A stretch of 64,000 nucleotides of DNA from JBBRBB01 sp038206235 (GTDB lineage Bacteria; Bacteroidota; Bacteroidia; Chitinophagales; Chitinophagaceae). The position numbers were made by a program, and so were the translations under genes. Below the pieces are notes generated by a model, which was given only the letters and a program-made list of their open reading frames with translations, was not told the DNA's origin and made no database searches. Shown here piece after piece: positions 52,064 to 61,157 of the stretch (position 1 is its first letter; each line of letters starts with the position of its first letter). Location of the stretch: NCBI GenBank assembly GCA_038206235.1, contig JBBRBB010000004.1, positions 62,001 through 126,000 of the forward strand. The letters are read 5' to 3'.

Positions 52064-53994
52064 TGAGTACAACTTATGAATCTGCAATTCAATCTCCCCT
52101 TTCTATACTTCAGCGTTACTGGCATCACACATCATTTCGGCCTCAACAGGAAGAGATTATTAATTCTATTCTTGCAGGTAAAGACACTCTTGCATTATTA
52201 CCTACAGGTGGCGGTAAATCTTTGTGCTTTCAAATTCCTTCCTTGTTACAAGATGGCTTGTGTCTCGTTATCACACCATTGATTGCATTGATGAAGGACC
52301 AGGTGGCTAATCTTGCTAAAAAAGAAATTCCTGCACTGGCATTACATAGCGGAATGACATTTTATGAAGTAAAAAAAACATTGAACAATGCAATCCATGG
52401 CAAGTTTAAATTTCTCTATTTATCGCCCGAACGATTAGAAACAAATCTTTTTAAAGAGTATTTGTCATCATTAAAAATAAATTTAATTGCTGTTGATGAG
52501 GCGCATTGCATTTCGCAGTGGGGCTATGATTTTCGTCCGCCCTATTTGCGAATTGCTCAACTGCGTGAAGAGTTGCCCAATATTCCTGTGCTTGCATTAA
52601 CTGCTTCTGCAACTGCTTTGGTTCAGCGGGATATTATTGAAAAGCTGCAGTTTAAATCATGCAATATTTTCAGGCAATCATTCGCAAGAGATAACCTGAG
52701 TTATAGTGCATTTAAAGTTGAGAGTAAAATAAATAAGCTTGCAGAAATATTGCAGCAGGTGCGAGGCAGCAGTATTGTTTATTGTAAAAGCAGAAGACTG
52801 ACAAAAGAAGTATCAGAATTGCTGGCAACACAAAATATTCCGGTTGATTTTTATCATGCAGGTTTATCACAGGAAGAAAGAAACAGAAAACAGGAAGCAT
52901 GGATAAACAATACTGTAAGAGTAATTGTTTGCACGAATGCATTTGGTATGGGAATAGATAAGCCCGATGTGAGAACCGTTGTTCATTATGATGCTCCTGA
53001 TTGTTTGGAAAATTATTACCAGGAGGCAGGGCGTGCAGGCAGAGACGGTAAAAGAGCTTATGCTGTTTTATTATATAATGAAGAAGATATTTTTACGCTG
53101 CAAGCCCTGCCACGCATACGTTTTCCCGTTATATACGATATTCGGAAAGTGTACCAGGCAATATCAGATTATCTGCAAATTCCTGTGGGAATCGGGGAAG
53201 GAAATTATTATGATTTTAATTTGAATGAGTTTGTGAAAAATTTTAAGCTCGATGTTCATTTGGTAATGAATGTGCTAAGGGTGCTGGAGCAGGAAGAGCT
53301 TGTTGAATTTAATGAAACCATTTTTCTGCCCTCTCATATAAGCTTTACTGCTCCTAAAGAATTGCTGCTTGATTTTGAACAAATTCATCCGCAGCTTGAA
53401 CCTGTAATGAAATGCTTGCTGAGAACGTATGATGGCATTTACGATGATAGTGTTTCCATTAATGAAAAACAAATTGCCAAGCTTATTGCAGGCACAGTTG
53501 AAAGAGTAAAGAACGATTTATTTCAGTTACAGGCTTTGGGTATTATTGAATATTTGCCGCAGAAAGAAACACCTCAAATTCATTTTATAACCAATCGTGC
53601 CCCCGCTCAATATCTCCATATCAATCATGAAAATTATCTAAGAAGAAAACAGCAATTTGAACTGCGGGCAGAAGAAATGCTGCGATATATACAACAAAAG
53701 AAAAATTGCCGCAGTGTATTTATTTCAAGATATTTTGATGATAATACTGTGAAAGATTGCGGTGTATGCGATAACTGTTTCAGCAGAAACAATAACGCAT
53801 TATCTGCGGAGGATTTTAAAAAAATAGAACAAAGAATTTTTCGCCATCTTTCAAAAACTGAAATACCGGTAAAAGAATTATTGCATCATTTTAATGGAAT
53901 AAAAAAAGAGAAGCTATGGAAAGTAATAGAATATTTACAGGGCGAAAGAAAAATTGCAATTGACGAGTTTGGAAATGTAAAGCTTATGAATTAA
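52063..53994 (+). CDS. Second RecQ-family helicase, short form
   Basis: 643 residues. Walker A LPTGGGKSLCFQIP, DEAH in VDEAHCISQWGYDFRPPYLR, motif VI YYQEAGRAGRDG, and a zinc cluster near the end (CRSVFISRYFDDNTVKDCGV, then CDNC). Unlike the RecQ at 31-33.5 kb it lacks an HRDC domain and has a shorter RQC region. It is a RecQ-like enzyme specific to Bacteroidota by my recollection. It converges with and overlaps the nucleotidyltransferase gene by four bases. Confidence 0.92.
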   Translation: MSTTYESAIQSPLSILQRYWHHTSFRPQQEEIINSILAGKDTLALLPTGGGKSLCFQIPSLLQDGLCLVITPLIALMKDQVANLAKKEIPALALHSGMTFYEVKKTLNNAIHGKFKFLYLSPERLETNLFKEYLSSLKINLIAVDEAHCISQWGYDFRPPYLRIAQLREELPNIPVLALTASATALVQRDIIEKLQFKSCNIFRQSFARDNLSYSAFKVESKINKLAEILQQVRGSSIVYCKSRRLTKEVSELLATQNIPVDFYHAGLSQEERNRKQEAWINNTVRVIVCTNAFGMGIDKPDVRTVVHYDAPDCLENYYQEAGRAGRDGKRAYAVLLYNEEDIFTLQALPRIRFPVIYDIRKVYQAISDYLQIPVGIGEGNYYDFNLNEFVKNFKLDVHLVMNVLRVLEQEELVEFNETIFLPSHISFTAPKELLLDFEQIHPQLEPVMKCLLRTYDGIYDDSVSINEKQIAKLIAGTVERVKNDLFQLQALGIIEYLPQKETPQIHFITNRAPAQYLHINHENYLRRKQQFELRAEEMLRYIQQKKNCRSVFISRYFDDNTVKDCGVCDNCFSRNNNALSAEDFKKIEQRIFRHLSKTEIPVKELLHHFNGIKKEKLWKVIEYLQGERKIAIDEFGNVKLMN

Positions 53995-54488
53995 GCACTC
54001 TTTTTCTTTTCTTCTTCTTCAAGAATCTGTTTAATTTTTTCAAGATATATTACATCAACCTGGTCTTTAAGGCGATTAACCGCTTTTTTATTTTCGAGGA
54101 GATGATTGATGTGAAGAAAAGGAACGGGTATAGTATAAACGTCTGCCAGCTTAGCTATTTTAAAACAGTCATCAAAACTATAATTTTCCAAGCCCTTCAT
54201 GGCAACCAATACATCTAATTTTATTCCGTTATTAAGATAAAAATTTGTCCATCCGGGTATAAATTCTATTCGTTCTAACGGCTCTAAATCACCCAGCCCA
54301 TATTCGTAAAACGCTTTGCGAAGCTTCTTTCTATTTTCTTGTGTATCTTTTATCCATATATCAACGTCTTCCGTAAATCTTTGATAACCGTTAAAATTGG
54401 TTGCAATGCCCCCAACCATTATATATGCAACATGATTATTATTCAGATGTTTCCATAGAGAGAGCAATTCTTCATTAAATACATCCAT
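53991..54488 (-). CDS. Nucleotidyltransferase (DUF6036-like)
   Basis: 165 residues. The motif AYIMVGGIATNFNGYQRFTE with DVDIW (VGG ... T-x-D-x-D) marks a nucleotidyltransferase-fold protein, and KLDVL is the third acidic strand. Such proteins occur as stand-alone enzymes and in AbiE-type pairs. Here it follows a small conserved helical protein (54497) at nine bases, and an identical arrangement is found, broken, just upstream: module of small protein + nucleotidyltransferase. Acidic/Lys-rich tail. Confidence 0.82.
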   Translation of the reverse strand: MDVFNEELLSLWKHLNNNHVAYIMVGGIATNFNGYQRFTEDVDIWIKDTQENRKKLRKAFYEYGLGDLEPLERIEFIPGWTNFYLNNGIKLDVLVAMKGLENYSFDDCFKIAKLADVYTIPVPFLHINHLLENKKAVNRLKDQVDVIYLEKIKQILEEEEKKKSA

Positions 54489-54496
54489 TAATTATC

Positions 54497-54697
54497 TTAT
54501 TTGATGTTGACGGGTGTTCGATAAATTTTGGCATTTTTGAGCATGATGCCGGTTTTAATTAGGATCATCATCATTTCGAAACGCTGTGTATAACTGCGCT
54601 TCAAAGCAGTGTACAGTAAATCCATTTCTGCCTTTTCATAATCTGCATCGGTAGGCGTATAAGGAGTATATATTTTATCGTTGATTTGTTGAGACAT
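54497..54697 (-). CDS. Small conserved helical protein, array copy A
   Basis: 66 residues. Starts MSQQINDKIYTPYTPTDADY, then EKAEMDLLYTALKRSYTQRF and a hydrophobic helix MMMILIKTGIMLKNAKI, ending RTPVNIK. Nearly identical N-terminus to copies B and C. Followed at nine bases by the nucleotidyltransferase. No family known to me; its constant pairing suggests it is the partner (possibly substrate or regulator) of the nucleotidyltransferase. Confidence 0.75.
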   Translation of the reverse strand: MSQQINDKIYTPYTPTDADYEKAEMDLLYTALKRSYTQRFEMMMILIKTGIMLKNAKIYRTPVNIK

Positions 54698-54823
54698 GAT
54701 TTTATTAAATAACTGCTTTTTTGTTACTATGCAATTTAATACAAAATCTGCTTATTAAGTTTTAAGATTACAAGCATCTCAAAAAAGAGAAGCAATGAAA
54801 GGAATAAATGTAAAGCGAAATGA

Positions 54824-54883
54824 TTAAGCATTATTTTTTTGTGCATTCCAAAAATTAAGAAATTCCTCATTGTAAATATCCAT
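54824..54883 (-). pseudogene. Nucleotidyltransferase N-terminal stub
   Basis: ATG at 54881-54883, overlapping the stop of copy B (TAATG), encodes MDIYNEEFLNFWNAQKNNA, similar to the start MDVFNEELLSLWKHLNNNH of the intact enzyme. It stops after 19 residues; the body has been deleted. Confidence 0.65.
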
Positions 54884-55101
54884 TATCCATCAATCTTTTT
54901 TTCTGTAATGTTTAAAGGCTGGCGTATAATCTTTGCGTTTTTAATCATTAAGCTCAACTTCATAAGATTGGTCATCATTTCAAAACGTTCTTTATAGCTG
55001 CGCTTTAATGCGCGGTAAAGTAAATCCATTTCTGCCTTTTCATAATCTGCATCGGTGGGCGTATAAGGAGTATATATTTTATCATTGATTTGCTGAGACA
55101 T
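54883..55101 (-). CDS. Small conserved helical protein, array copy B
   Basis: 72 residues, same N-terminal 30 residues as copy A (to EKAEMDLLYRALKRSYKERF), then MMTNLMKLSLMIKNAKIIRQ and a short tail. It is directly coupled to the nucleotidyltransferase stub. The partner enzyme is lost, so the gene is an orphan unless the intact enzyme at 53991 serves it. Confidence 0.72.
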   Translation of the reverse strand: MSQQINDKIYTPYTPTDADYEKAEMDLLYRALKRSYKERFEMMTNLMKLSLMIKNAKIIRQPLNITEKKIDG

Positions 55102-55134
55102 GATTTATAAAATAACTGTTTTTTCTCTGCATCA

Positions 55135-55338
55135 CTATTTGTTTAATGTATATGGCTTACGGATAATCTTTGCCTTATTAAGTGTTTGCCCTATTTTATA
55201 TAAGCGTGTAGCCATTAAAAATCGCTCTGTATAGGAACGGTTCAAAGCATCATAAATTAAATCCATTTCTGCCTTTTCATAATCTGCATCAGAGGGTTGG
55301 TGAGGAGTGTATATTTTATCGTTAATTTGCTGAGACAT
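55135..55338 (-). CDS. Small conserved helical protein, array copy C
   Basis: 67 residues: MSQQINDKIYTPHQPSDADY, EKAEMDLIYDALNRSYTERF, then MATRLYKIGQTLNKAKIIRK. Most diverged of the three in the C-terminal half. No nucleotidyltransferase follows; copy B starts 33 bases later. Confidence 0.72.
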   Translation of the reverse strand: MSQQINDKIYTPHQPSDADYEKAEMDLIYDALNRSYTERFLMATRLYKIGQTLNKAKIIRKPYTLNK

Positions 55339-55399
55339 GATTTATTAATAACAACTGGTTGCTTAATATAAAATTACTGCATTAGGTTTTAGGGTTTCA

Positions 55400-56944
55400 C
55401 TACCACAAACTGCTTTTTTTTCTTCTTCCTCCCAAGCCTAATGCACCCAGTAAGCTTCTTGTAATAACAGAGGCTGCAGTTCGCTCTGCCTGTTTTATTG
55501 CCGGACTATCAAAAAAGCCCGGCTCTTTTTTTTCACTTGCCTTTGTTGCCTGTGTCTTTTGCTGTGATTGTTGCTGCGATTTTTCGGCTGCCTCATTCAG
55601 CTTTCCATTTAATATTTCATAAGCGCTTTCACTATTAATTTGCCGGTTGTATTTGTTTGCCAGTTTGCTTTTACTTACAACCGCATCAATTTCCATATCA
55701 GTTAAAACATCCATGCGGCTGCGCGGTGGTGCAAGCAGGGTATGCACAAGCGGTGTGGGAATTCCTTTTTCATTAAGTAATGTAATGAATGCTTCACCAA
55801 TACCCATTTGTGTAAGCAGCTCATCGGTTTTATAAAATACTGTTTCAGGAAAATTTTCTGCAGCCTGTTTAATTGTTTTTCTGTCTGCAGCAGTAAAGGC
55901 ACGCAAGGCGTGTTGTATTTTTAAACCTAACTGACTAAGAACAGACGCAGGAACATCCTGCGGATTTTGTGTGCAGAAGAAAATACCAATTCCTTTTGAG
56001 CGTATCAGCTTTATTACGGTTTCAATTTGCTGCAGCAAAGCGCTGGTGGCTTCTTCAAAAAGTAAATGAGCCTCATCAATAAATAATACAAGCTTGGGTT
56101 TGTCAATGTCACCCTCCTCAGGGCTGGTTGCGTACAACTCTGCCAGCAATTGAAGCATGAATGTGGAAAAAAGCTTGGGTCTGTTTTGCATATCTGTTAC
56201 ACGTAGTATGCTGATGATGCCTCTGCCATCATCACTGATGCGCATTAAATCATCAATATCAAAGCTTGGCTCTCCAAAAAATATATCAGCGCCCTGTTGC
56301 TGCAGCTCTATCACCTTTCTTAAAATAGTTCCGGTTGATGTGGCAGGAATTTTTCCGTATTGTTTTTCTATTTCTGCCTTGCCTTCATTACTTACATACT
56401 GCAGTATTTTTATAAAATCTTTCAAATCGAGTAAAGGAAGTTTGTTGTCATCACAATACTTAAACATTAAAGCAAGCAATCCTTCCTGTGTATCATTCAA
56501 TCCTAAAATTTTGCTCAAAAGAATTGGACCAAATTCGCTTACTGTTGCGCGCAGCCTTGCGCCTTTTTCATTGCTCAGCGTAAGAAGCTCAACGGGAAAT
56601 GCCGAAGGGGTATAAGTTATATTCAACAGCTTACAACGCTCATTAATTTTATCGTTTGCCGCTCCGGAGGCAGCAATGCCACTAAGGTCACCTTTAATAT
56701 CAAGCAAAATAACCGGCACGCTTGCATCACTTAAATGTTCGCTTATCATCTGCAATGTTTTGGTTTTGCCTGTGCCCGTAGCGCCTGCAATTAAACCATG
56801 CCTGTTCATCGTTTTTAAAGGAAGCAAAACATCAGCACAGGGAATTACTGCTCCATTCAGCATACCGCAGCCAAGCTTTACATTTTCTCCTTTAAAGGCA
56901 TAGCCTTTTTGCACAGCGGCAAGAAATGTATTTTCAGTTGACAT
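55400..56944 (-). CDS. HerA-like ATPase (DUF853/YjgR family)
   Basis: 514 residues from ATG 56942-56944 (MSTENTF); an upstream in-frame extension to 56971 is unlikely. Walker A AGATGTGKTKT at about 52-62, ILLDIKGDLSG, Walker B-type LVLFIDEAHLLFEE and the C-terminal GLGGRRKKSS. Family members resemble the HerA/FtsK DNA-pumping ATPases; cellular role unclear. A Gln/Lys-rich linker lies before the C-terminal segment. Confidence 0.88.
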   Translation of the reverse strand: MSTENTFLAAVQKGYAFKGENVKLGCGMLNGAVIPCADVLLPLKTMNRHGLIAGATGTGKTKTLQMISEHLSDASVPVILLDIKGDLSGIAASGAANDKINERCKLLNITYTPSAFPVELLTLSNEKGARLRATVSEFGPILLSKILGLNDTQEGLLALMFKYCDDNKLPLLDLKDFIKILQYVSNEGKAEIEKQYGKIPATSTGTILRKVIELQQQGADIFFGEPSFDIDDLMRISDDGRGIISILRVTDMQNRPKLFSTFMLQLLAELYATSPEEGDIDKPKLVLFIDEAHLLFEEATSALLQQIETVIKLIRSKGIGIFFCTQNPQDVPASVLSQLGLKIQHALRAFTAADRKTIKQAAENFPETVFYKTDELLTQMGIGEAFITLLNEKGIPTPLVHTLLAPPRSRMDVLTDMEIDAVVSKSKLANKYNRQINSESAYEILNGKLNEAAEKSQQQSQQKTQATKASEKKEPGFFDSPAIKQAERTAASVITRSLLGALGLGGRRKKSSLW

Positions 56945-57025
56945 AAAAAATATTTGGTGAAAGTTAAACAATGGCCGGCATAAAAGTATAATTAAAGAGA
57001 AGAAGTAATTTTATTACAGCAGAGT

Positions 57026-57832
57026 ATGCTAAAAAAGAGAAGACAATATAAATTTCTAAAAAAGAGATGCAATGCCATGCAAACGCACATTACGGATTTT
57101 GTAATGAAGGAAGACTTTGAAGCGCTGCATAAGCTGCGTGTTGAAATAAAAAAGCTGCGGGCCTTTGCAGCCTTTGCGGAAAAATACACCGAAGGAAATT
57201 TTTCTAAAACGTTAAAGCCTGTAATTAAAATCTTTAAACATGCAGGACGAATACGAACAACAGAACTGAACCTCCAGATGATAAAGAAGTACAAAATTGG
57301 AAATGCTGATTTTATAAATAACGAACAAGCTGTTTGCAAAGAAAATTCAAATAAATTTAAAGACTCACTAAAATTTTATATCAATACAATTCCAAAATCC
57401 TTTAGTAAAATTCAAAGTAAGTTTCATGATATACGGAATAAAAGAATTTTTAATTTCTATAAAAAGCAACTTGATTTTTTAAAATATTTTTTCCAGCAAG
57501 AACTAGATGAAAAAAAATTACATGAATGCAGAAAAAAAATAAAACTGCTTCTCTACATAGAAAATTTATTGCCGAAGAAGATTAAACAAAAATTGAAGCT
57601 GAATAAAACTTATCTCGATAAATTACAGGATGCAATTGGTAAATGGCATGATGCACTGCTCGCGGCAGAGCTTCTAAAAACCCGGAATCTTACTGGCGAA
57701 GAAAAATTGAAACAGCTCTTTAATAAAAAAAATAAATTGTTGCAGGCAGTAAAGCTGCTTGCAAAAAATTTTGAAGAGAAGGTAACAATGCTACCGTATC
57801 GGTCTGACGGCTTTGAGCCGTCTGACCGTTAA
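57026..57832 (+). CDS. CHAD-domain protein
   Basis: 268 residues, very Lys-rich and helical. CHAD features: conserved His in ALHKLRVEIKKLRAFAAF and in KLHECRKKIKLLLYI, with basic faces thought to bind polyphosphate. Often linked to polyphosphate granules or phosphate metabolism. The last ten residues (RSDGFEPSDR) are encoded by a palindromic repeat (57801-57827), so the natural C-terminus has been replaced or extended. Confidence 0.83.
   Translation: MLKKRRQYKFLKKRCNAMQTHITDFVMKEDFEALHKLRVEIKKLRAFAAFAEKYTEGNFSKTLKPVIKIFKHAGRIRTTELNLQMIKKYKIGNADFINNEQAVCKENSNKFKDSLKFYINTIPKSFSKIQSKFHDIRNKRIFNFYKKQLDFLKYFFQQELDEKKLHECRKKIKLLLYIENLLPKKIKQKLKLNKTYLDKLQDAIGKWHDALLAAELLKTRNLTGEEKLKQLFNKKNKLLQAVKLLAKNFEEKVTMLPYRSDGFEPSDR
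57801..57827. repeat. Palindromic repeat forming the 3' end of the CHAD gene
   Basis: GGTCTGACGGCT (57801-57812), loop TTG, AGCCGTCTGACC (57816-57827): inverted arms with one mismatch position. It is translated in frame and supplies the stop region. Downstream GCAAGGCGGGAAG is not related. Confidence 0.65.
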
Positions 57833-57937
57833 CTCACCACTGCCGTGAAAACAGAAAGTATCCCGCAAGGCGGGAAGTGACACAACAGACGATGCAATAG
57901 AAAACAAAAGCTCTTCCCAATAAAAAAAAATTTCTCA

Positions 57938-58570
57938 TCAAGGCAAATATTTATCCAGCTTATTTGGCAAGAGATATAAAATGGGTGTTATTACAAAAAT
58001 TCCAATGCTTACCTGCGGCAGCCAGAAAGAAATTATAATGGCGATGGTGTAAACAACAGGGGAGATTAAAAACAATATTCTCGCTTCTTTACGCACTTCA
58101 TCTACAAGTTCACGTTCTAATAATGCTTTTCGTTTTATGCCATAGCTCCATTGCGCATACAAAGTAATATTGCATAAACTAAGATTGCATCCATAACAAA
58201 GTATGGCATACCATTGCAGTGTATTGGCTGCTAAAAAGCTTGTGCTGAAAGGCACCAGGCACACCATCATATAAAAAAGCACACCGAGGAAAATGAAGTA
58301 GCGGTTGGTTTTGCCGATGTACTCAAACATCATTCTGTGACCAAACCACATAATGCCGAGAATTATAAAGCTGATTGCGTAACAGAGAAAATCATGCGAA
58401 GCCGTATGCACCGCCTGTGAAAAACTTTGCCATGTGCCGCCTTGTATCGCTGGCATTTTTAATTCAATCACCAGCAGCGTCATGGCAACAGAAAAGATGC
58501 CATCGCCGAGGGCTTCGAGCCGCACGGAGCGTAACGGGAGTTTATGTTTTTCTTCTGCCATATTGCACAA
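57938..58570 (-). CDS. TMEM175-family potassium channel-like protein (DUF1211)
   Basis: 210 residues (ATG at 58561 is an alternative). Signature RLEALGDGIFSVAMTLLVIE in the first helix corresponds to the family motif RxxAxxDGxFAxAxTLLVLxL; here the central FSD is LGD. Six hydrophobic helices in total. Bacterial TMEM175 homologues conduct K+; the changed filter-helix motif leaves selectivity open. Starts 13 bases downstream of the acylphosphatase gene, likely one transcript. Confidence 0.87.
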   Translation of the reverse strand: MCNMAEEKHKLPLRSVRLEALGDGIFSVAMTLLVIELKMPAIQGGTWQSFSQAVHTASHDFLCYAISFIILGIMWFGHRMMFEYIGKTNRYFIFLGVLFYMMVCLVPFSTSFLAANTLQWYAILCYGCNLSLCNITLYAQWSYGIKRKALLERELVDEVRKEARILFLISPVVYTIAIIISFWLPQVSIGIFVITPILYLLPNKLDKYLP

Positions 58571-58583
58571 GAAAAATAAACAA

Positions 58584-58853
58584 TTATTTTAAAATAGAAA
58601 AGTCTGTGAAAGATTCTGTAGATGTTTCTTCTGCCGTTACATTAGTAACCGTTGCATTCGCAGGTCCGCGTTTGCACCATTCAAGAAACTGCTGCAAATT
58701 TTTTTCATCCCCCTGCGCCATTATTTCAACTCTGTCATCGGGCAGGTTGCGCACCCAGCCTTTTATATTTAATTCCTTCGCTTTTTGCTTTGTGTATTTG
58801 CGAAAAAAAACTCCCTGCACTCGTCCTTTTACAATTATGTGGCGGGCAAGCAT
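58584..58853 (-). CDS. acyP: Acylphosphatase
   Basis: 89 residues, the usual length. Catalytic Arg in VKGRVQGVFFRKYTKQKA and Asn in GWVRNLPDDRVEIMAQG. Hydrolyses acyl phosphates in the cytosol. Confidence 0.95.
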   Translation of the reverse strand: MLARHIIVKGRVQGVFFRKYTKQKAKELNIKGWVRNLPDDRVEIMAQGDEKNLQQFLEWCKRGPANATVTNVTAEETSTESFTDFSILK

Positions 58854-59116
58854 TGCGATTGAATATTTTAGATTGAATATTGAATATTTATGAGCCCAAC
58901 TTTTGTACTATGTTACGATATTTACAATGGCAGGACATTCTGTGTTCCGTCTGCCGATAACAAATGCCGATTGAAAAATTTTTGTTGAAGATAACATTTG
59001 CAGCTTAATTATTAATGTCGAGCAACAAACAAAAGTTGAATAAAGATTTGCTGCTGATTGCTCAAATGTCAAGTCCTGCTATTGCAAATACTTTTGTTGG
59101 TGGCAGGCTTTGTCGT

Positions 59117-59583
59117 TCAAGTCGTTTTTGTTTTGTCTGTTTTGTTTCGGTCATACAGAAAAAAAAGTGCTGACGTACTAACTATAAGTCCAATTATAAA
59201 TTGAAGCATCAAACCGATTTCAACAACGTCTCTTGTTTCAGCGTCTACAAACTTGCCACTTGTGTCCCGCCAATTGATAAAGTCCAGCTGTGATGAAATT
59301 AAAAAACAAGCAAAAACTATAATAGCATAAATTTTATTACGTCCCGCAATTTGAAATTCTTATTAATATAGATACAGATTGTCGCCAAATAATAAGGTAA
59401 TATTAATGCTGTAAATAAAAATTCAAATATGCCTATATGATGCGTGTCAACAGGATTTTCAATTCTAAAATATCTAAAGAGCAATTGAATACAAATCGTC
59501 GTCCCAAAAGTCAACAGAAAAATAAGTGTCCAATATTTTAGTTGCTTATTCAATTGCGAAGTGTCTTTTAAGCTTGCCACCAA
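59117..59583 (-). pseudogene. Four-helix membrane protein, split by a frameshift
   Basis: From ATG 59583 an 88-residue frame with two helices (WTLIFLLTFGTTICIQLLF, FLFTALILPYYLATICIYI) ends at 59317. In another frame, without start codon, the chain continues RNKIYAIIVFACFLISSQLD and IGLMLQFIIGLIVSTSALFF with a Lys/Thr tail to the stop at 59117. The hydrophobic pattern continues smoothly, so one indel near 59335 splits a ~145-residue membrane protein. Family not recognised. Confidence 0.55.
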
Positions 59584-59676
59584 CTATTAAATTTTCGTTC
59601 CCTCAAGGCGGGAATCTTCTCCGCAAGGAGTCCTTGTGGACAACGTCAACAATTCTGTTGAGCACGAATTGCCTTT

Positions 59677-60471
59677 CTATCTAAATCCATCGCCATCCAA
59701 AAGATTTCCAAGCCCCCCCAAAATACTTCCTTCTTCTTTACGCTTTACAGTTCCATAAGCGAGCACACGTGCTGCCAAACGGCTTATGGGTAAGGTTTGA
59801 ATCCAAACTTTTCCTGGCCCGCGAAGTGTTGCAAAAAATAAACCTTCGCCACCGAATATTGTATTTTTAATTCCGCCAACAAATTGAATATCGTAATTAA
59901 CCGTTGAGGTAAAAGCGACAATGCAACCGGTATCAATTTTTAATATTTGACTGGTGTCTAAATTTTTTTCCAGCACATGACCGCCTGCATGGCAGAAGGC
60001 CATGCCATCTCCCTCTAATTTTTCCATTATAAAACCTTCGCCGCCAAACAAGCCTGTACCAAGCTTTTTCTGAAATTCAATTCCTATGCTTACGCCTTTT
60101 GCGGCGCAGAGAAAAGCATCTTTCTGGCAAATAACTTTACCGCCTTCCTGCAACAGGTTTATGTCAATAATTTTTCCGGGATAAGGTGCTGCAAAGCTTA
60201 CGTGCCTTTTGTTTTGAGATGTATTGGTATAAGCAGTCATGAATAAATTTTCACCAACAAGCATTCTCTTACCGGCGCTGAAAAGCTTATTGAGAATGCT
60301 GCTCTGCTGCTGGCTTCCGTCGCCAAAAAGAGTTTCCATTGAAATGCCGTCATCCATCATCATGAATGCGCCCGGCTCGGCAACCGCAGTTTCATTAGGG
60401 TCAAGCTCTACTTCTACATACTGCATTTCTTCGCCAATAATGCGATAATCTATTTCGTGGTTTTTTATCAT
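59677..60471 (-). CDS. AIM24-family protein
   Basis: 264 residues: VEVELDPNETAVAEPGAFMM, SFAAPYPGKIIDINL, GGEGFIMEKLEGDGMAFCHA and FGGEGLFFATLRGPGKVWIQ, the repeated beta pattern of the AIM24/TIGR00266 family. Function unknown in bacteria. Single gene. Confidence 0.9.
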   Translation of the reverse strand: MIKNHEIDYRIIGEEMQYVEVELDPNETAVAEPGAFMMMDDGISMETLFGDGSQQQSSILNKLFSAGKRMLVGENLFMTAYTNTSQNKRHVSFAAPYPGKIIDINLLQEGGKVICQKDAFLCAAKGVSIGIEFQKKLGTGLFGGEGFIMEKLEGDGMAFCHAGGHVLEKNLDTSQILKIDTGCIVAFTSTVNYDIQFVGGIKNTIFGGEGLFFATLRGPGKVWIQTLPISRLAARVLAYGTVKRKEEGSILGGLGNLLDGDGFR

Positions 60472-60513
60472 AAAAAAATATGGTTATGTAAGTGATTGCA
60501 GATGAAAAGTGCT

Positions 60514-60918
60514 TTACACTAAATTCTTAGCGTTTATATATTTAAAGTCGATTCCCATCGCCATAACTTTATTGAAATCCTTATCATTGTCGGCAATTAA
60601 AGTAAATCCATAAACTAATGCACTTGCAGCTATTAATGCGTCTGGCAATTTAATTTTTGTATTTCTTCTTATTTCAATTGTTTTTTCAGCGAGAGTATCA
60701 TCTATCGGTAAAACAACTGAATTATGAATAAATTTCTGAAGAGTTTGAAGATTATCTGAATTATTGTGATTCCAAACAAGCAATTCAATTTTTGTAATGA
60801 AAGAGATATTGCTTTCTTTGTTTAACTTCACGTCTAAAAAATCTATTGCAGATGCAGGTAATGAGTTATTGAGATATTTAACAGCGGCGCTTGTATCAAT
60901 TAAATATCTCTCTGCCAT
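60514..60918 (-). CDS. PIN-domain RNase toxin (VapC-like)
   Basis: 134 residues. PIN acidic residues in YLIDTSAAVKYL (Asp8), SFITKIELLVW (Glu about 44), LPDALIAASALV (Asp about 92) and LIADNDKDF. VapC toxins cleave tRNA or rRNA. Its start overlaps the antitoxin gene upstream by 19 bases, as in vapBC pairs. Confidence 0.9.
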   Translation of the reverse strand: MAERYLIDTSAAVKYLNNSLPASAIDFLDVKLNKESNISFITKIELLVWNHNNSDNLQTLQKFIHNSVVLPIDDTLAEKTIEIRRNTKIKLPDALIAASALVYGFTLIADNDKDFNKVMAMGIDFKYINAKNLV

Positions 60919-61124
60919 TCGTTACGCAATTTTTTTGATTGTTTATCTATTTGCTTGTTGGTTAATCCTTTTAGTTTACCTCTTAGTTCGGAGATCTTAC
61001 CTTTTTTCCGTGTTCCATTTTCTTCATCTACAAATGTAACAATTACGTCGCAAGGCTTTTGCACAGGCGCTTTTTCAAGTAATTGCACTTTCTCTCCATC
61101 ATATATTCCCTTTACAGCGTACAT
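60900..61124 (-). CDS. Antitoxin partner of the PIN toxin
   Basis: 74 residues. MYAVKGIYDGEKVQLLEKAP and the following DVIVTFVDEE form a small beta domain found in antitoxins of PIN toxins in Bacteroidota and Cyanobacteria; the basic helical C-terminus (KGLTNKQIDKQSKKLRNEWQ) would wrap the toxin. Promoter not clear. Confidence 0.82.
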   Translation of the reverse strand: MYAVKGIYDGEKVQLLEKAPVQKPCDVIVTFVDEENGTRKKGKISELRGKLKGLTNKQIDKQSKKLRNEWQRDI

Positions 61125-61157
61125 AAAAAAATAATTTAAGGCAAGTTACAAATATTA

